The notes beneath the pieces are model-generated. The model did not search any database, was not told where the DNA came from, and saw nothing but the letters and a program-made list of their open reading frames with translations. A program made the translations under genes and the position numbers. 64,000 bases of DNA, from the NCBI GenBank assembly GCA_964006375.1, contig OZ023266.1, positions 16,483,565-16,547,564 on the forward strand. Reading direction: 5' to 3'. This DNA is from Tillus elongatus. Taxonomy: Eukaryota > Arthropoda > Insecta > Coleoptera > Cleridae. Below, piece after piece: positions 14,401-25,599 of the stretch (the first letter of the stretch is position 1; the number at the start of each line of letters is the position of its first letter).

Positions 14401-15319
14401 AAAAGATAAAGAGATCTTAGATTTATAAATTTAATAAAAATTAACAAAATTTGTGCCAGCAGTTGCGGTTAAACAGATAATTTAAAAAAAAATCTTTAGT
14501 AAGTTAAATGTAATTCAACTAAATATTAAAATATTTTTTTAGGTGAAATTAGAAAAATTAAAATGTATTTAAAATAAATTTGTAAAGCTAATAATTTGTT
14601 ATTTAAAACTAAGATTGGATCCCCTATTATTATACATTATTATAATTTTCAAATCAAATAATCCCCGACTATTTCATACTACTCATTTACAACCACGTGC
14701 ACTCCATTGTCTGTCGAAAATCTAAAAGTATTCTTCAAGTTTTAGAAATGATAGTCATTTGGGGTTACATATGGGCTCGGGACTTAAAAGTAGTATTTGC
14801 AAGGTATCTCCTACCCGTTGTAAGACGCGACTAACGAACGGCCAATGCCGCCGGCCAACAAATATTTTTCTTAAACTACCTAACATTCATTTCCAAATTA
14901 CGTGCTCTCCTTTCTATCGGAAAACTCTATTTCATAATGGGAGAGGAGGGCAACCTAAAACCACCCCATTGCGCACCCATTTCTCAAACCAGCAACCATG
15001 GTAGACACAGCCCTAAGAAACCTTTTTGCGAGTCTTCAGCATCGGAACTTAAGACCCGCTTCGTGAAGATGCTAACAGGCTTCTCAGAGCGTTAAATGCG
15101 AAACCCTCTCCCCAGCACATTATCTAGTACGTCAGTAAATAAGTATCTAGAGAAGAAAGAAACCACTCTTATTTAATATAGGAACAGATGATCTTAAAAG
15201 CTTATTAAGAACTAGAAGATGCGAAGAACATAGTCAAAAAATAGATATAGGTACACTTGGCATGTCCTTAAGGTGAACGAAAATGGAGAATTCAAAAGCG
15301 ATAATGTCACAATGATATA
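14401..15319. other. No gene recognised
   Basis: AT-rich sequence. The short open frame near 14759-15004 looks like no known family. Nothing else was seen. Confidence 0.4.
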
Positions 15320-15840
15320 CAGGATGATTCATAAGTGGTGACCAAAAATGAAACCCCATGTTCTTTGAACACTTTTAGAGAGGGTATGTCCTATAAAAAA
15401 AATTCCTATGATGCTTCATTAAAAAGATACAGGGTTTTGAAGTTGAATTTCAAATAATAAAATTTCCCAATTTTTTAAAAAGTAGCACATATATTTTGCT
15501 GAAACTTCGCCTGTGTAGGCTGCTATGTAAGGCGCGTATTCTACCATAACAATTGAATCGGCTAATCCAGCAGTGGCGCGCTAACCCACATGTCGTTGGT
15601 TATCCCTCAATAAAAAAACAGGTAAGCCAATGATATTTTTTTTTATTTTTCATTTTTTGAATCTTGCTTTCATTCGTGAACAACATGACTCTCTTGATAA
15701 TTTTCTGTACGACGCTTATTTTAGGAGTAAGCAATGAATCAGGTAAGTGTTTTAGAGCACAGTTCATGATTTTTAACCAGTCGTTGTTTGGTAGAAAATC
15801 GTAATGATACACTTTTATCGGGCTTATAGTAATTTATTTA

Positions 15841-16904
15841 TTACAATAAATGTTGAAAAATGCCTCCATTGGCCTGAATACACGCACGACATCTTTTTAA
15901 TATGGAAAATTTAATGTCTTGAGGATTCATTGTTGGTTGAATATGACGAAAAGCATTATTTATCACTTGTTGTAGCTGCTCTGGTGTATTTATTTCTTCA
16001 CTGTAGACCAGTCGCTTAAAATCACCCCAAAGATAGAAGTCAAGTGGGTTTAAGTCCGGTGATGTTGCAGGCCAATCTATTGGTCCAGTTCTGCCAATCC
16101 ATATTTCATTATAATGTTCATGTAGCCATGTAACAACGTTTCGACTATGATGCCCTGGTGCACCGTCATGCTGGTACCACATTATATCTCTTGTTGCTAG
16201 TGGAATGTCATCTAGAATGTTTTCTACACGGTTTTCTAGGAGCGCTAAGTACGAAGGTCCATTTAAACGTTGTGCCAGGACTTCCATGAACAGTGAGCCG
16301 TTAAGAATACCACACCATAAATTAATGGAAAATCTATGTTGAAATGTGCGAGTCCTTGTTGCATGTGGATTTTCCAATTACCAGACATGCTCATTATGAG
16401 AATTATAAATACCATTTCTTGTAAATGTTGATTCGTCAGATCAGAAGATTAGATTAGGGAATAAGATTTTGATTGTTCATTTCCAACATCCATTTCACAA
16501 AAGACTCGTCGATGCACATTATCTCCAGGTAAAAGGCAATGAACATTCCGTCGATGATATGGATGTAAGGCTTCTCGATGTAAAGTTCTCCAAACAAAGC
16601 TTTGAGAATATTGTAACTGCGTGGCAAGCCTCAGAGTACTTGTAGAAGGTTGATCCATCACTGCATCCACCACTCTCTCTTCATCTTCAAGTTGATGTTG
16701 TCTTCTACCATTAGCTCTAGCGTCAGGACGTTGTCCAATACCGCACTGCCGAAGTCTTGAAAACGATCGAGAAAAAACCCCTGTTGTAGGTTGACTGTGA
16801 GTGGGAAACCTACGTTGATATTCCTGACAAGCAGCTAGAGCATTTCCATCAGCATATCCGTAGATAAAAGTTATATCTGCATACTCTTCTGAGGTGTACT
16901 CCAT
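15841..16904 (-). pseudogene. IS630/Tc1/mariner transposase, nearly full length, broken
   Basis: The likely start codon is at 16904-16902 (MEYTSEEYADITFIYGYADG). Order of domains: helix-turn-helix region (STLRLATQLQYSQSFVWRTL), first catalytic Asp in SDESTFTRNGIYN, second in YQHDGAPGHHS, third in SPDLNPLDFYLWG, and C-terminus QANGGIFQHLL. A frameshift near 16455 and two stop codons (near 16445 and 16378) separate the N-terminal part from the catalytic part. All three acidic catalytic residues are still readable across frames, so the decay is recent. The upstream repeat array inserted within a few bases of the start codon. Confidence 0.85.
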
Positions 16905-17106
16905 TATAAGAACACTAAGTGAGTAGCGAACGTGTCGCCACCTAGTTCGGAACCAAGTACTTGTTGTCACGCCCGCTCCAAATAATACAGAGTATTAAAA
17001 ATAGAGACGGTATACAACTAACTAACAATTTAAAAAATTGTTAGCCCTGGCCCATTTCTACCCCAATATAGGGACAAAGTATGTAAGACTAGATGCATTC
17101 TCGCAA

Positions 17107-17165
17107 CAATTAGAACCGTACCGGTTTCGCTCTCATTAGAGCTCTTCAGTACGGCATACTAATTG
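17107..17165 (-). ncRNA. Family A hammerhead motif, 2-nt deletion at the cleavage site
   Basis: On the minus strand the core CTGAAGA, stem II and GAAAC are intact, but CCGGTACGG replaces CCGGTCTACGG. The deletion removes the C of the cleavage triplet and the first base of stem I, so activity is unlikely. Confidence 0.6.
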
Positions 17166-17462
17166 CAGCAAAAATGCACCAAAAATAACACGGCTATGGT
17201 ATAGCCAGTCTTAAAACACTAAGTGAGTAGCGAACGTGTCGCCACCTAGTTCGGAACCAATTCTAATTGTTGCGAGAATGCATCTAGTCTTACATACTTT
17301 GTCCCTATATTGGGGTAGAAATGGGCCAGGGCTAACAATTTTTTAAATTGATAGTTAGTTGTATACCGTCTCTATTTTTAATACTCTGTATTATTTGGAG
17401 CGGGCGTGACAACAAGTACTTGGTTATACGATAGCCGTGTTATTTTTGGTGCATTTTTGCTG

Positions 17463-17523
17463 CAATTAGTATGCCGTACTGAAGAGCTCTAATGAGAGCG
17501 AAACCGGTCTACGGTTCTAATTG
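17463..17523 (+). ncRNA. Predicted type I hammerhead ribozyme (family A, all core bases present)
   Basis: The core CTGAAGA (17479-17485), stem II GCTCT/AGAGC (17486-17499), GAAAC (17500-17504) and the GUC triplet 17507-17509 are all present. Stem I pairs GCCGTA with TACGGT (17510-17515) and CAATTAG (17463-17469) with CTAATTG (17517-17523). It matches the copy at 1925-1985 base for base across these elements. Cleavage is predicted after 17509. Confidence 0.72.
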
Positions 17524-17767
17524 TTGCGAGAATGCATCTAGTCTTACATACTTTGTCCCTATATTGGGGTAGAAATGGGCCAGGGCTAACAATTTTTTAA
17601 ATTGTTAGTTAGTTGTATACTGTCTCTATTTTTAATACTCTGTATTATTTGGAGCGGGCGTGACAACAAGTACTTGGTTCCGAACTAGGTGGCGACACGT
17701 TCGCTACTCACTTAGTGTTTTAAGACTGGCTATACGATAGCGTGTTATTTTTGGTGCATTTTTGCTG

Positions 17768-17821
17768 CAATTAGTATGCCGTACTGAAGAGCTCTAATGA
17801 GAGCGAAACCGGTTCTAATTG
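17768..17821 (+). ncRNA. Family A hammerhead motif, 3' half of stem I deleted
   Basis: The core and stem II are intact, but the sequence runs CCGGTTCTAATTG, lacking the seven bases that hold the cleavage base and the inner stem I strand. Predicted inactive. Confidence 0.6.
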
Positions 17822-18589
17822 TTGCGAGAATGCATCTAGTCTTACATTATAAGAAGTAAAAGAATAGAAAATTTTGCAATTTTATAAAGTTTACCACTTA
17901 CACCTATTCAAAATAATAACTTGTTAACCGAAACGTCAAGTGACACTCAATGATAACTTTGGCAAACCAGACTACTACTTACTAAAATACAACAAAGATA
18001 ATCGTCGTACAAAAAATTATCAAGACATTAAATTTTCCATATTAAAAAGATGTCGTACGTGTATTCAGGCCAATGGAGGCATAAAAAAGTATCATTGTGA
18101 TTTTCTACCAAACAACGACTGGTTAAAAATCATGAACTGTGCTCTAAAACACTTACCTGATTCATTGCTTACTCGTAAAATAAGCGTCGTACAGAAAATT
18201 ATCAAGATAGTCATTTTGTTCACGAATGAAAGCAAGATTCACAAAATGAAAAATAAACAAATATATCATTGGCTTACCCGTTTTGTTCTTGATGGATAAC
18301 CAATGACATGTGGGTACGCGCGCCACTGCTGGATTAGCCGATTCAATTATTATGGTAGAATACGCGCCTTACACAGCAGCATACACATGCGAAGTTTTAG
18401 CAAAATATATGTGCTACTTTTTAAAAAATTGTGAAACTTTATTTTTTGAAATTCAACTTCAAAATCCTGTATCTTTTTAATGAAGCATTATAGGAAAAAA
18501 TTTTATAGGACATACCCTCTCTAAAATTGTTCAAAGAACGGGGGGTTTCATTTTTGGTCACCACCTATGAATCACCCTGTATAATGGAA

Positions 18590-19450
18590 GAAAATACTCG
18601 GGAAGAAATAGAGCCACAATCTTGTTACGGAACAAATGAGCCAGTAAAGTGAGGGAAACATACCACATCAGGGATGGAATAACTATGGTGACAGTTGAAG
18701 CGCAATTCGGCCTATACTGATATTAATACAGCTACAGTTATAGTAGTCAGCTCGTAAAACTAGCTTCACACAAACGTGAATTGCCTCAAATCATTGAAAT
18801 GTATCTTGAACTGGAAGGGACCCGACTGTGTCTTCAATAACAATTTAATGGGGTACATTTAGCATCAGTGAGGTCGACAATAATAGAAGTAGTTATCTCT
18901 GTCACACACACAAAGAGATAAGGCTCATTTGTAATGAGTACAGTTGAAATTTGTTATAAGGTTAATGAGTAAGAAAAAGACAGCAACCCCTTTTATGCCC
19001 CATGTCTTTCTAGTGAAAATTTGACTCAACTACCATTCATTTGATTCCCTTCCAGTTTAATATTACATTTCAATGGGTCAAATAAGCCAAAGACATATGT
19101 TTCACATTTCGCAATTTGCGTCTCTATGATCTTAGTTTTAGTAAACTAAGTAACATCAGAATAAAAAAAGATTTTTCGATTTCCTTTTTCCATAATATAT
19201 ATAAACTGTATCTCTACTTCTATAATAGGAATGGTCAATTATAAACGTTATTTCATTCATTTTACTAAAATATCTACAGAAAATTTATTTCAATGAATTG
19301 AAATGCTTTGACTGTCGGTTTAGTTAAGTTAATGCTTTCGCTGTATGTTTAGTGAAGTTTATGGTTTAACGGTCTATAATTTTTTTAGCTAATTTTCGTA
19401 GAACAAATTCGTTAATGCATTTTTGCAATTATGATGCGTTTATAAGAAAA
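18590..19450. other. No gene recognised
   Basis: AT-rich sequence with no convincing ORF. At 19452 a short dispersed-family core (CTGGACGCAGTAAGTGCG) begins. Confidence 0.4.
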
Positions 19451-19547
19451 AAATCTGGACGCAGTAAGTGCGTTTTGTTAGCGAATTTTCGGTAAATTTG
19501 CAGTTTAGGTCCCAAACGCTTTTCAAAAAAGTGTTTCCGAAACCTGC

Positions 19548-20300
19548 CTACACACACACACATACACACACCCACAACCCCACAACCCCGATCCACAAAC
19601 CCCCAACAAAAATTTATTGTTCACACCCGCCAAGGAAGTTACGGGACCAGGAGTGAGTAGGGGTGCTGGGCGGGGTAGGTAGTAAACAGGAAATATGAGC
19701 AGAGAATTCGAATAAAACGGGCTTGAAAGCTGTCTTTTTCACATCTTGAAGCCATATTATCCCCCTTAAACCCTGCCTACCCCGCACAGCACCCCTATCC
19801 CCCCAGGTGCCGTAACTTCCTTGGCGGGTAGGAACAAGACATGTTTCTTGTGGTTTATGCAGCGAGGGTGATTGTATGCATGCAAGGGGGAAGAACAATC
19901 CCCATAACGAAGCAGCCACCTCCACCCCTGCCGCAAATCGGGGAGGGGCGGGGGGGGGGGTCTTGCTTTGTCGTAGACATTTTCCTCCTCCCCACCCCCA
20001 CCCCTCTCGTCTGCTTACAATCACCCTCGTTGCATAAACCACAAGAAAAACTTCATGTTCATACCCCCCAAGGAAGTTACTTGACCTGGGGGCAAATAGG
20101 GGTGTTGTGCGGAATTGGCAGGGTTTAATGGGGATATGGCTTTAAATAGACAGCTTTCAAGCAGTTTTCTTCGCATTTTCTGCTCATATTTCCTTTATAC
20201 TACCTACCCCGCCCAGCACCCCTATTCACTCCCACTCTCGTAACTTCCTTGGAGGGTGTGAACAAGAAAATTTTCTTGTGATTTGTGCATCCAGGTGGGG
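19548..20300. repeat. G/C-rich inverted-repeat elements (MITE-like), two units
   Basis: Two units (about 19615-19850 and 20045-20275) each have CCAAGGAAGTTAC near one end and GTAACTTCCTTGG near the other, with CTACCCCGC-CAGCACCCCTA just inside. Between them, 19850-20043 is itself an inverted repeat (GTTTATGCAGCGAGGGTGAT against ATCACCCTCGTTGCATAAAC). A third unit is at 35310-35575. Their base composition differs sharply from the AT-rich surroundings. A short CA-rich microsatellite (19549-19575) precedes the first unit. Confidence 0.6.
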
Positions 20301-20569
20301 TCCTAGTAATGTTTCTGAAAGAAAAAATTTGAAAAACTTTCGGGAGCTAATCTGAAAATTTACCGAATTTTCATTAAATCCTTCAAATTTCAATAACTCA
20401 ATTTGCTATTAACGTAAGCTTTGTTGGTTATGAAACCAACATTTAAGTTTATGTTCGAAAAATTTGTGTATATTTTCAAACCATAAGTAATTTTGATAAA
20501 ATATAGTACATATTGTTTCTACTACATAGGCTATACCGGTAATCAGATTGATGTCTGCTCGCATTTGCT

Positions 20570-20830
20570 ATTAAAAACATTTTTATGGACATTCACTTCC
20601 ATAACACACTTTCTGCATCCAGACTTTTAAAAAATGTTTAAATATATATTTTCAAACAATAAAGTTATTTCGATGAAATATGGTACATTGTCTCTACTAT
20701 ATAGGCAACCAAGTTTGATGCCTGCTTTCATCAATGAGACATTTGCAATTAAAAATATTTTTTTAAAAATTCGCTGCCATAACGCACTTGCTGCGTCCAG
20801 ACTTTTTAAAGTTAATTTGTACGAAATTTG
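20570..20830 (-). repeat. Two inverted left ends of the dispersed repeat family
   Basis: On the minus strand, AGTCTGGATGCAGAAAGTGT (ends near 20622) and AGTCTGGACGCAGCAAGTGC (ends near 20812) are each followed by the GTGAAT/GCGAATTTTT block. Confidence 0.6.
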
Positions 20831-20929
20831 AAATAAACTACTAAAGTAATAACTTTTTATTATCAGGGTAAAAGTTTGGTTAAAATACATAAAAACGTTT
20901 ACTCAGGATGTCGAACTTCACTATCTATA

Positions 20930-21515
20930 AATGGTAAGAAAATGTTCCTGTGTTTTTAAACTTCCACAATAAGACAGCAGAGGAGCCAGTAGTTACCGCC
21001 TCATTTATCATTGACTATACTGGCTTCAGATCAGCATTCACAATCCATTGACTATTAAGAACATGGATATATTACATATATTGACAATACATCGTTCTTT
21101 AAACCAAACTTTTATCCTGATCATAAAAAGTTATTAGTTTAGTAGTTTGTGTGCGATCTTACACCTTAATGAATAAAAAAGCGTTTTCCATGGAACAGTT
21201 TAAGAACGCTTCTATAAGAAGACGTACGTTTGGCACCCTCAAAATTTTAGCACCATCTACTGGTGACAAGTCAAACTTTAATTCTTTAATAAAGCTTGAA
21301 TCACATTTTATGTTTGAATTCTTTATCCTGAGTAGAGGTATCCATAGTCAAAATATATTAACTGTGATTGTTATATCCATGTCCATAATATTCAATATAA
21401 TTGTTGATGATAATCCCTAGTCATTATAATCAATGATAAATGACGATGTAGCTGCTAGCGCCACTGCTGTCTTACTATGGAAGCTGTAAAAAAACAGTAG
21501 ACGTACCATATTCCA
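20930..21515. repeat. Inverted-repeat element (MITE-like)
   Basis: Imperfect inverted ends: TTCCACAATAAGACAGCAG with CATTTATCATTGA (20965-21018) against TCAATGATAAATG and CTGCTGTCTTACTATGGAAG (21430-21483). No transposase lies inside. Confidence 0.45.
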
Positions 21516-21544
21516 TATCCATTTCCTCAGCAAAACGTGTCTAC

Positions 21545-21715
21545 AAGACAATAATGTGGGCGATTTCACCAGGAGCCAATAGCTGCCAGCGTTACATTGT
21601 TATGTAAAAAAAAAACTTGACGTTTGTCAACATTTTTTGACATAACAATTCAGCTGCTGGCAGCTCCTGGGAAGTCGTGAACGGTGAACTCGCCCAACTG
21701 TCAACTAGAAAATGT
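21545..21715. repeat. Palindromic MITE of the 'CACCAGG-GCCA' family
   Basis: Inverted arms TTCACCAGGAGCCAATAGCT and CTGCTGGCAGCTCCTGGGAA. Related copies lie at 42838-42895 (truncated) and 53530-53770. Confidence 0.5.
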
Positions 21716-22074
21716 CAAGTAAATGTCTGTTTCAGTTTCAGACTGAGTTCAAGGTTATGTTATGTGTTTGGTACAATGACGTAATGTCATTGGTTTGGTA
21801 AATAAACTTCTTTTTTTAAGTATGTAAACAAGAAAGTACATAACTATCGACCAAAGTGTGCTTCGGTTACACCGAGGCTATAAGCTAAAACATGTTTTAT
21901 TTATTTATTATCGCACTTTTAATGAGCTAATACTGATAAGAAGTAATAGCGAGACAGAGACAGCTAATATTAAATAAATTCAGGGACACGCTGATTTGAA
22001 TAGGAAATATTCGTCAATTTCCGATATTGAATTTATTTAAACGTGACATAACATTTTTTTGATATTACAACAAA

Positions 22075-22303
22075 ATGCCTGTTAAAATTAACTGGCCGGC
22101 GGTTGGAGCAACTGCTGTTCCAAATGTTGGTGGATGGGTTGGTTCAATAATCGTTCGTAAAAGTGTTCACACATGGTATGAAACCCTCAATCGGCCAGAC
22201 TGGAGACCGCCCAACTGGGCGTTTGCCCCTGTGTGGACAGCACTATACTCGAGCATTGGCGCCGCATCTTATCTAGTCTATAGGGATGGAGGAGGCTTTG
22301 ATG
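22075..22303 (+). CDS. TSPO: Translocator protein TSPO, exon 1
   Basis: TSPO (TspO/MBR family) is a five-helix protein of the outer mitochondrial membrane that binds porphyrins and cholesterol. This exon gives residues 1-76: MPVKINWPAVGATAVPNVGG, then the family signature WYETLNRPDWRPPNWAFAPV and WTALYSSIGAASYLVYRDGG. The ATG follows ATTACAACAAA and is the first in frame; the exon ends in phase 1 at GATG|GTAAAT. Together with exons 2 and 3 it makes a protein of 168 residues, the usual length (about 170). The coding frame is intact. Confidence 0.95.
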
Positions 22304-22358
22304 GTAAATATAATATTGAATGTTTTGTAAATTGTACTGTTATATATTTTTTTGACAG

Positions 22359-22453
22359 GTCCTGCAAAGCTACCTTTGATCCTTTATGGTAGTAACCTGC
22401 TTCTAAACTGGGCGTGGACACCAATATTTTTTGGAATGCATGATTTGCGATTG
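22359..22453 (+). CDS. TSPO: Translocator protein TSPO, exon 2
   Basis: Acceptor TTTTTGACAG|GT and donor CGATTG|GTAATG. It encodes [20 protein letters not shown] and [11 protein letters not shown], matching the third and fourth helices of TSPO, where NWAW-PIFF is highly conserved. Intron 1 is only 55 bp. Confidence 0.93.
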
Positions 22454-22518
22454 GTAATGTTTTAAACCTTTTATATGGCTTAGTGTTAATTGTTAGAGTA
22501 AAAAAGCTATCTCTAGCA

Positions 22519-22637
<119 letters not shown>

Positions 22638-22742
22638 ATATCATGTTGGCTATAAAACTTTCAGTGGCATATTAATGCAGATAACCGTCCAAAGCTTGTT
22701 AAAATTGTGCACCCCCGATTTATCTAAAATAACTAAATAAAA

Positions 22743-23230
22743 AAGTTCGGGGCGCAGCAAGTGCGTTATGGTAGTGAATTTTTATCAAATGCTTCAAACT
22801 TGGATAACTCAATTTTCAATAAACTTAGAAAGTTGAATTTTGGTATGTGGTAAGATCTTTCCTAAGACGACATATACACCAAGTGTCATTAAAATAGCTT
22901 TGTAATTTTCGGAGAAAAACATTTTTTGCGAAATAAAACTAAAAATTTCAAAACTCAATTTTATATAAACTTAGAAAGTTTAATTTTGGTATCTAGTAAG
23001 GTCTTTCTCAAGGCAATATATCTGCAACATTTCATTAAAATAGCTTTGTAATTTTCGGAGAAAAAAATTTTTTCTAAAGAAAGATTTTTCCGGAAAACCT
23101 GGTCAGATTTTCCTGGATAATGAACTTATCCAAGCCATTAATAAAAGAAAGGCACTTGCCGAGTTTTTTTAAAATAAAAATTCACTAAAAACTACAAGTT
23201 TTTAATAATATCTATTAGATTATTTATAAA
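22743..23230 (+). repeat. Dispersed repeat family copy lacking the microsatellite
   Basis: Begins GTTCGGGGCGCAGCAAGTGC and runs through two copies of TTTGTAATTTTCGGAGAAAA to TTTCCGGAAAACCTGGTCAG and GAACTTATCCAAGCCATT. It then jumps straight to AAAATTCACTAAAAACTACA, so the (TA)n and CTGACCCCGG blocks are deleted. Confidence 0.65.
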
Positions 23231-24649
23231 AAAATAAATATAGCGCTGTGACAGCTTGGAACCTCAATAATATAACAGTGCATTAGTGTTTTTTTTTATT
23301 TTACAAAAAAAAAAATATTGAAAGGTTTTTTCTAGCCTTGGCCTAAGCAAAAACATTTACAACAGCATCAAAGTTTATTTCATTTAGAAGTTCATTTTCG
23401 ATGCACATTATTGCTAAAGTTTTAATTTTTGCTGGGATAAAGTTAATCTGCAATAGTTTTTGACCCTCTTTAATGTCAAAAATGATCTCAATTTTTAAGC
23501 TGTGACGAAAACAACCTTCCAGTACAGTACCTTTTTGTATCAGGATATTATTGCACTGAATTTAAAAATCGCTGATTATATTTTGGTTCTTACCATGAAT
23601 AACAATGTTATCACAAAGGATCCTCGATTGACATTTAGCAATCTAAAATAAATAAATATGTATTATTAAATTATTCTAGAGGTATGGTAAAATATATATT
23701 CTCATTAGAAACAGCCGTTGTACGTCCAAATTTTTAACATGACTCCTAACAGCAGCACTTGTGCTGTAACCACACTTTCTATGAAAAATGGAGGCGGATC
23801 ACTTTCACTTGGAGTAGAAGAAAGATTCGGAATGCCATCCGAAAACTGGTGATGTACAGGTGATCCAGGGGTGGAGCTCACAAAAAAGTCTCCAGTTTTA
23901 GAACTTGTTTTAATGACTTATGTGTCCGTTCAGTTTTTTTGTATTAACACGTTTTTTTTTTTTAATTGAGAACCGCTCAGTTTTTTACTAGCACCATAAC
24001 TGTCAGTCAGTTTAAACAAAAATTAGGTACAATGCTAACGTTAACGAATAAAAAATGTGTTACGTCTGGGACAAGCTCAACACGAGTTGAGTGGTGTAAG
24101 GAGTCGCAGGCGAAATACTAAGACATGGTGGGTGCCTGCGGACTGACAATGTTGCCAATGAATTTACTTTTTACCTGTGGCACCCAGCCAAAATTTTCTT
24201 AGGCTTCTGGGATAATACGCCACTGAAAACTTTAGAATACAAGTTGAATTCCTTTCTAAAATTTTAAGGCTCAATTTTTCTTTTGTATTTGAGAGAAGTT
24301 CTATCTGTGTACTTAAGCTTTTTTGTAAGGCAAATTTGAATTTAGGGCCCATGACATGATACAACGAAAATATTGTTATTCCTGTACCCCTAAACTTTTG
24401 AAACGTTGTATTACTAGTTTTCTTGAAAAAATGTCAATTTTCACCAAATCACCCTTGATTTATCCCCTACCCCCTGAATCGATCTTACCCAAAAATAATT
24501 TGAAGCATTCCATTGTCGGGTGCTAACTGGATGCCAAATTAAAAGATGATATCTCATATCGTCCGAAAGTTATTGCACCTATTAACAGACGTACATGCCG
24601 ACAGACAAAAAAATGTTCGTTCCAGAATCAAGTTTTCTGTATGTTTTAG

Positions 24650-25020
24650 GACTTTTACGCCATTTTAGCAATAAAAAACTTTCGTAAATATTTAGAATGT
24701 GTTGAGAGAAACTTAATTTGGTGTCAAATAAAATACCAAGATCTTTCACAGCAGATACAGCGGTGAGGTTAGCTGAATTAATAGAATAATATGGTTAGAC
24801 AGTGTGGTTTCTACTAAAAACCATAGAAAGACACTTTTCTAAATTGAAATCTAGGCAATTGACTGAACACCACCGAACAAGATTATCAATATCACTCTGC
24901 AACTCAAGGCAATCCAAATCATTTCTGACAACCTTGAAAATCTTCAGGTCATCCGCAAATAAAAGGAACTGGAAAGAATTAAAGCAAGAATACAAATCGT
25001 TAATAAATAGGTTAAAATAA
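24650..25020 (-). mobile_element. LINE reverse transcriptase fragment (CR1/jockey-like)
   Basis: The minus frame gives LFINDLYSCFNSFQFLLFAD followed by DLKIF (catalytic FADD), LVRWCSVNCLDFNLEKCLSM, a stop, then AVKDLGILFDTKLSF from the thumb region. Only the palm/thumb part survives. Confidence 0.7.
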
Positions 25021-25444
25021 ATAACAAATAAACCATAACTATGTATTAAGTTACAATGTCACAAAATGACAGAACGTGAAACAATGAAAATCTCTTACCT
25101 TGAAAGGTAAAAAACACATCAATGATTTATCATTTCCGCTCATTTAAATAGGGATTTTTTGAAAACTTTAAACAGTCGCCATTTTGAAATAGCTTGACAG
25201 AATCGCGCCAAAATTTATGAGCATACTGTACGAGATATTAGCTTTCAAATGATGTATTACAGGTTGTATGTTTCCATTTAAAAAAAAATCGATGTGGTCA
25301 TATTTGAAAAATGTCTATAAAGAAAAACAAACGAATAACGTCAAAATGTGAGCATATATAAAACTAAATTGACGTGTCCGAGCGTTTCCCCCAAAAGTTA
25401 AAAGGTTAAGGGTATATTAATTTTTATTCCTGACTTCTGTGCAG

Positions 25445-25598
<154 letters not shown>

Positions 25599-25599
25599 A

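Larger units (their letters stand above)
16913..17845. repeat. Family A hammerhead repeat array, mixed orientation, with 10-bp TSD
   Basis: About three units of the ~310-bp retrozyme-like repeat: one in minus orientation (16913-17260) and roughly two in plus orientation (17261-17845). Shared words with the 1564-2011 copy include CTTTGTCCCTATATT, GTTAGTTAGTTGTATAC, ACTTGGTTCCG and ACTAGGTGGC. The array is bounded by ATTATAAGAA on both sides (16903-16912 and 17846-17855), and the host is an otherwise continuous mariner. The direct flank repeat indicates insertion as a unit by a retrotransposition-like process. Confidence 0.75.
15320..18579 (-). mobile_element. Mariner-type transposon with ~560-bp inverted arms, carrying a family A insertion
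   Basis: The ends are CAGGATGATTCATAAGTGG at 15320 and its inverted partner CCTATGAATCACCCTG ending at 18579, both next to TA, the mariner target duplication. The arms match in inverted orientation for about 560 bp (15320-15930 against 18020-18579). The right arm repeats the last ~25 codons of the transposase as well as its 3' UTR, so it looks like a second, truncated copy fused head-to-head. Between them lie a broken transposase (15841-16904) and the hammerhead repeat array (16913-17845). Confidence 0.8.

Noticed and set aside
17935..17960. CCGAAACGTCAAG as another hammerhead 3' core
   Set aside because: No CTGANGA element or stem II precedes it at a workable distance.
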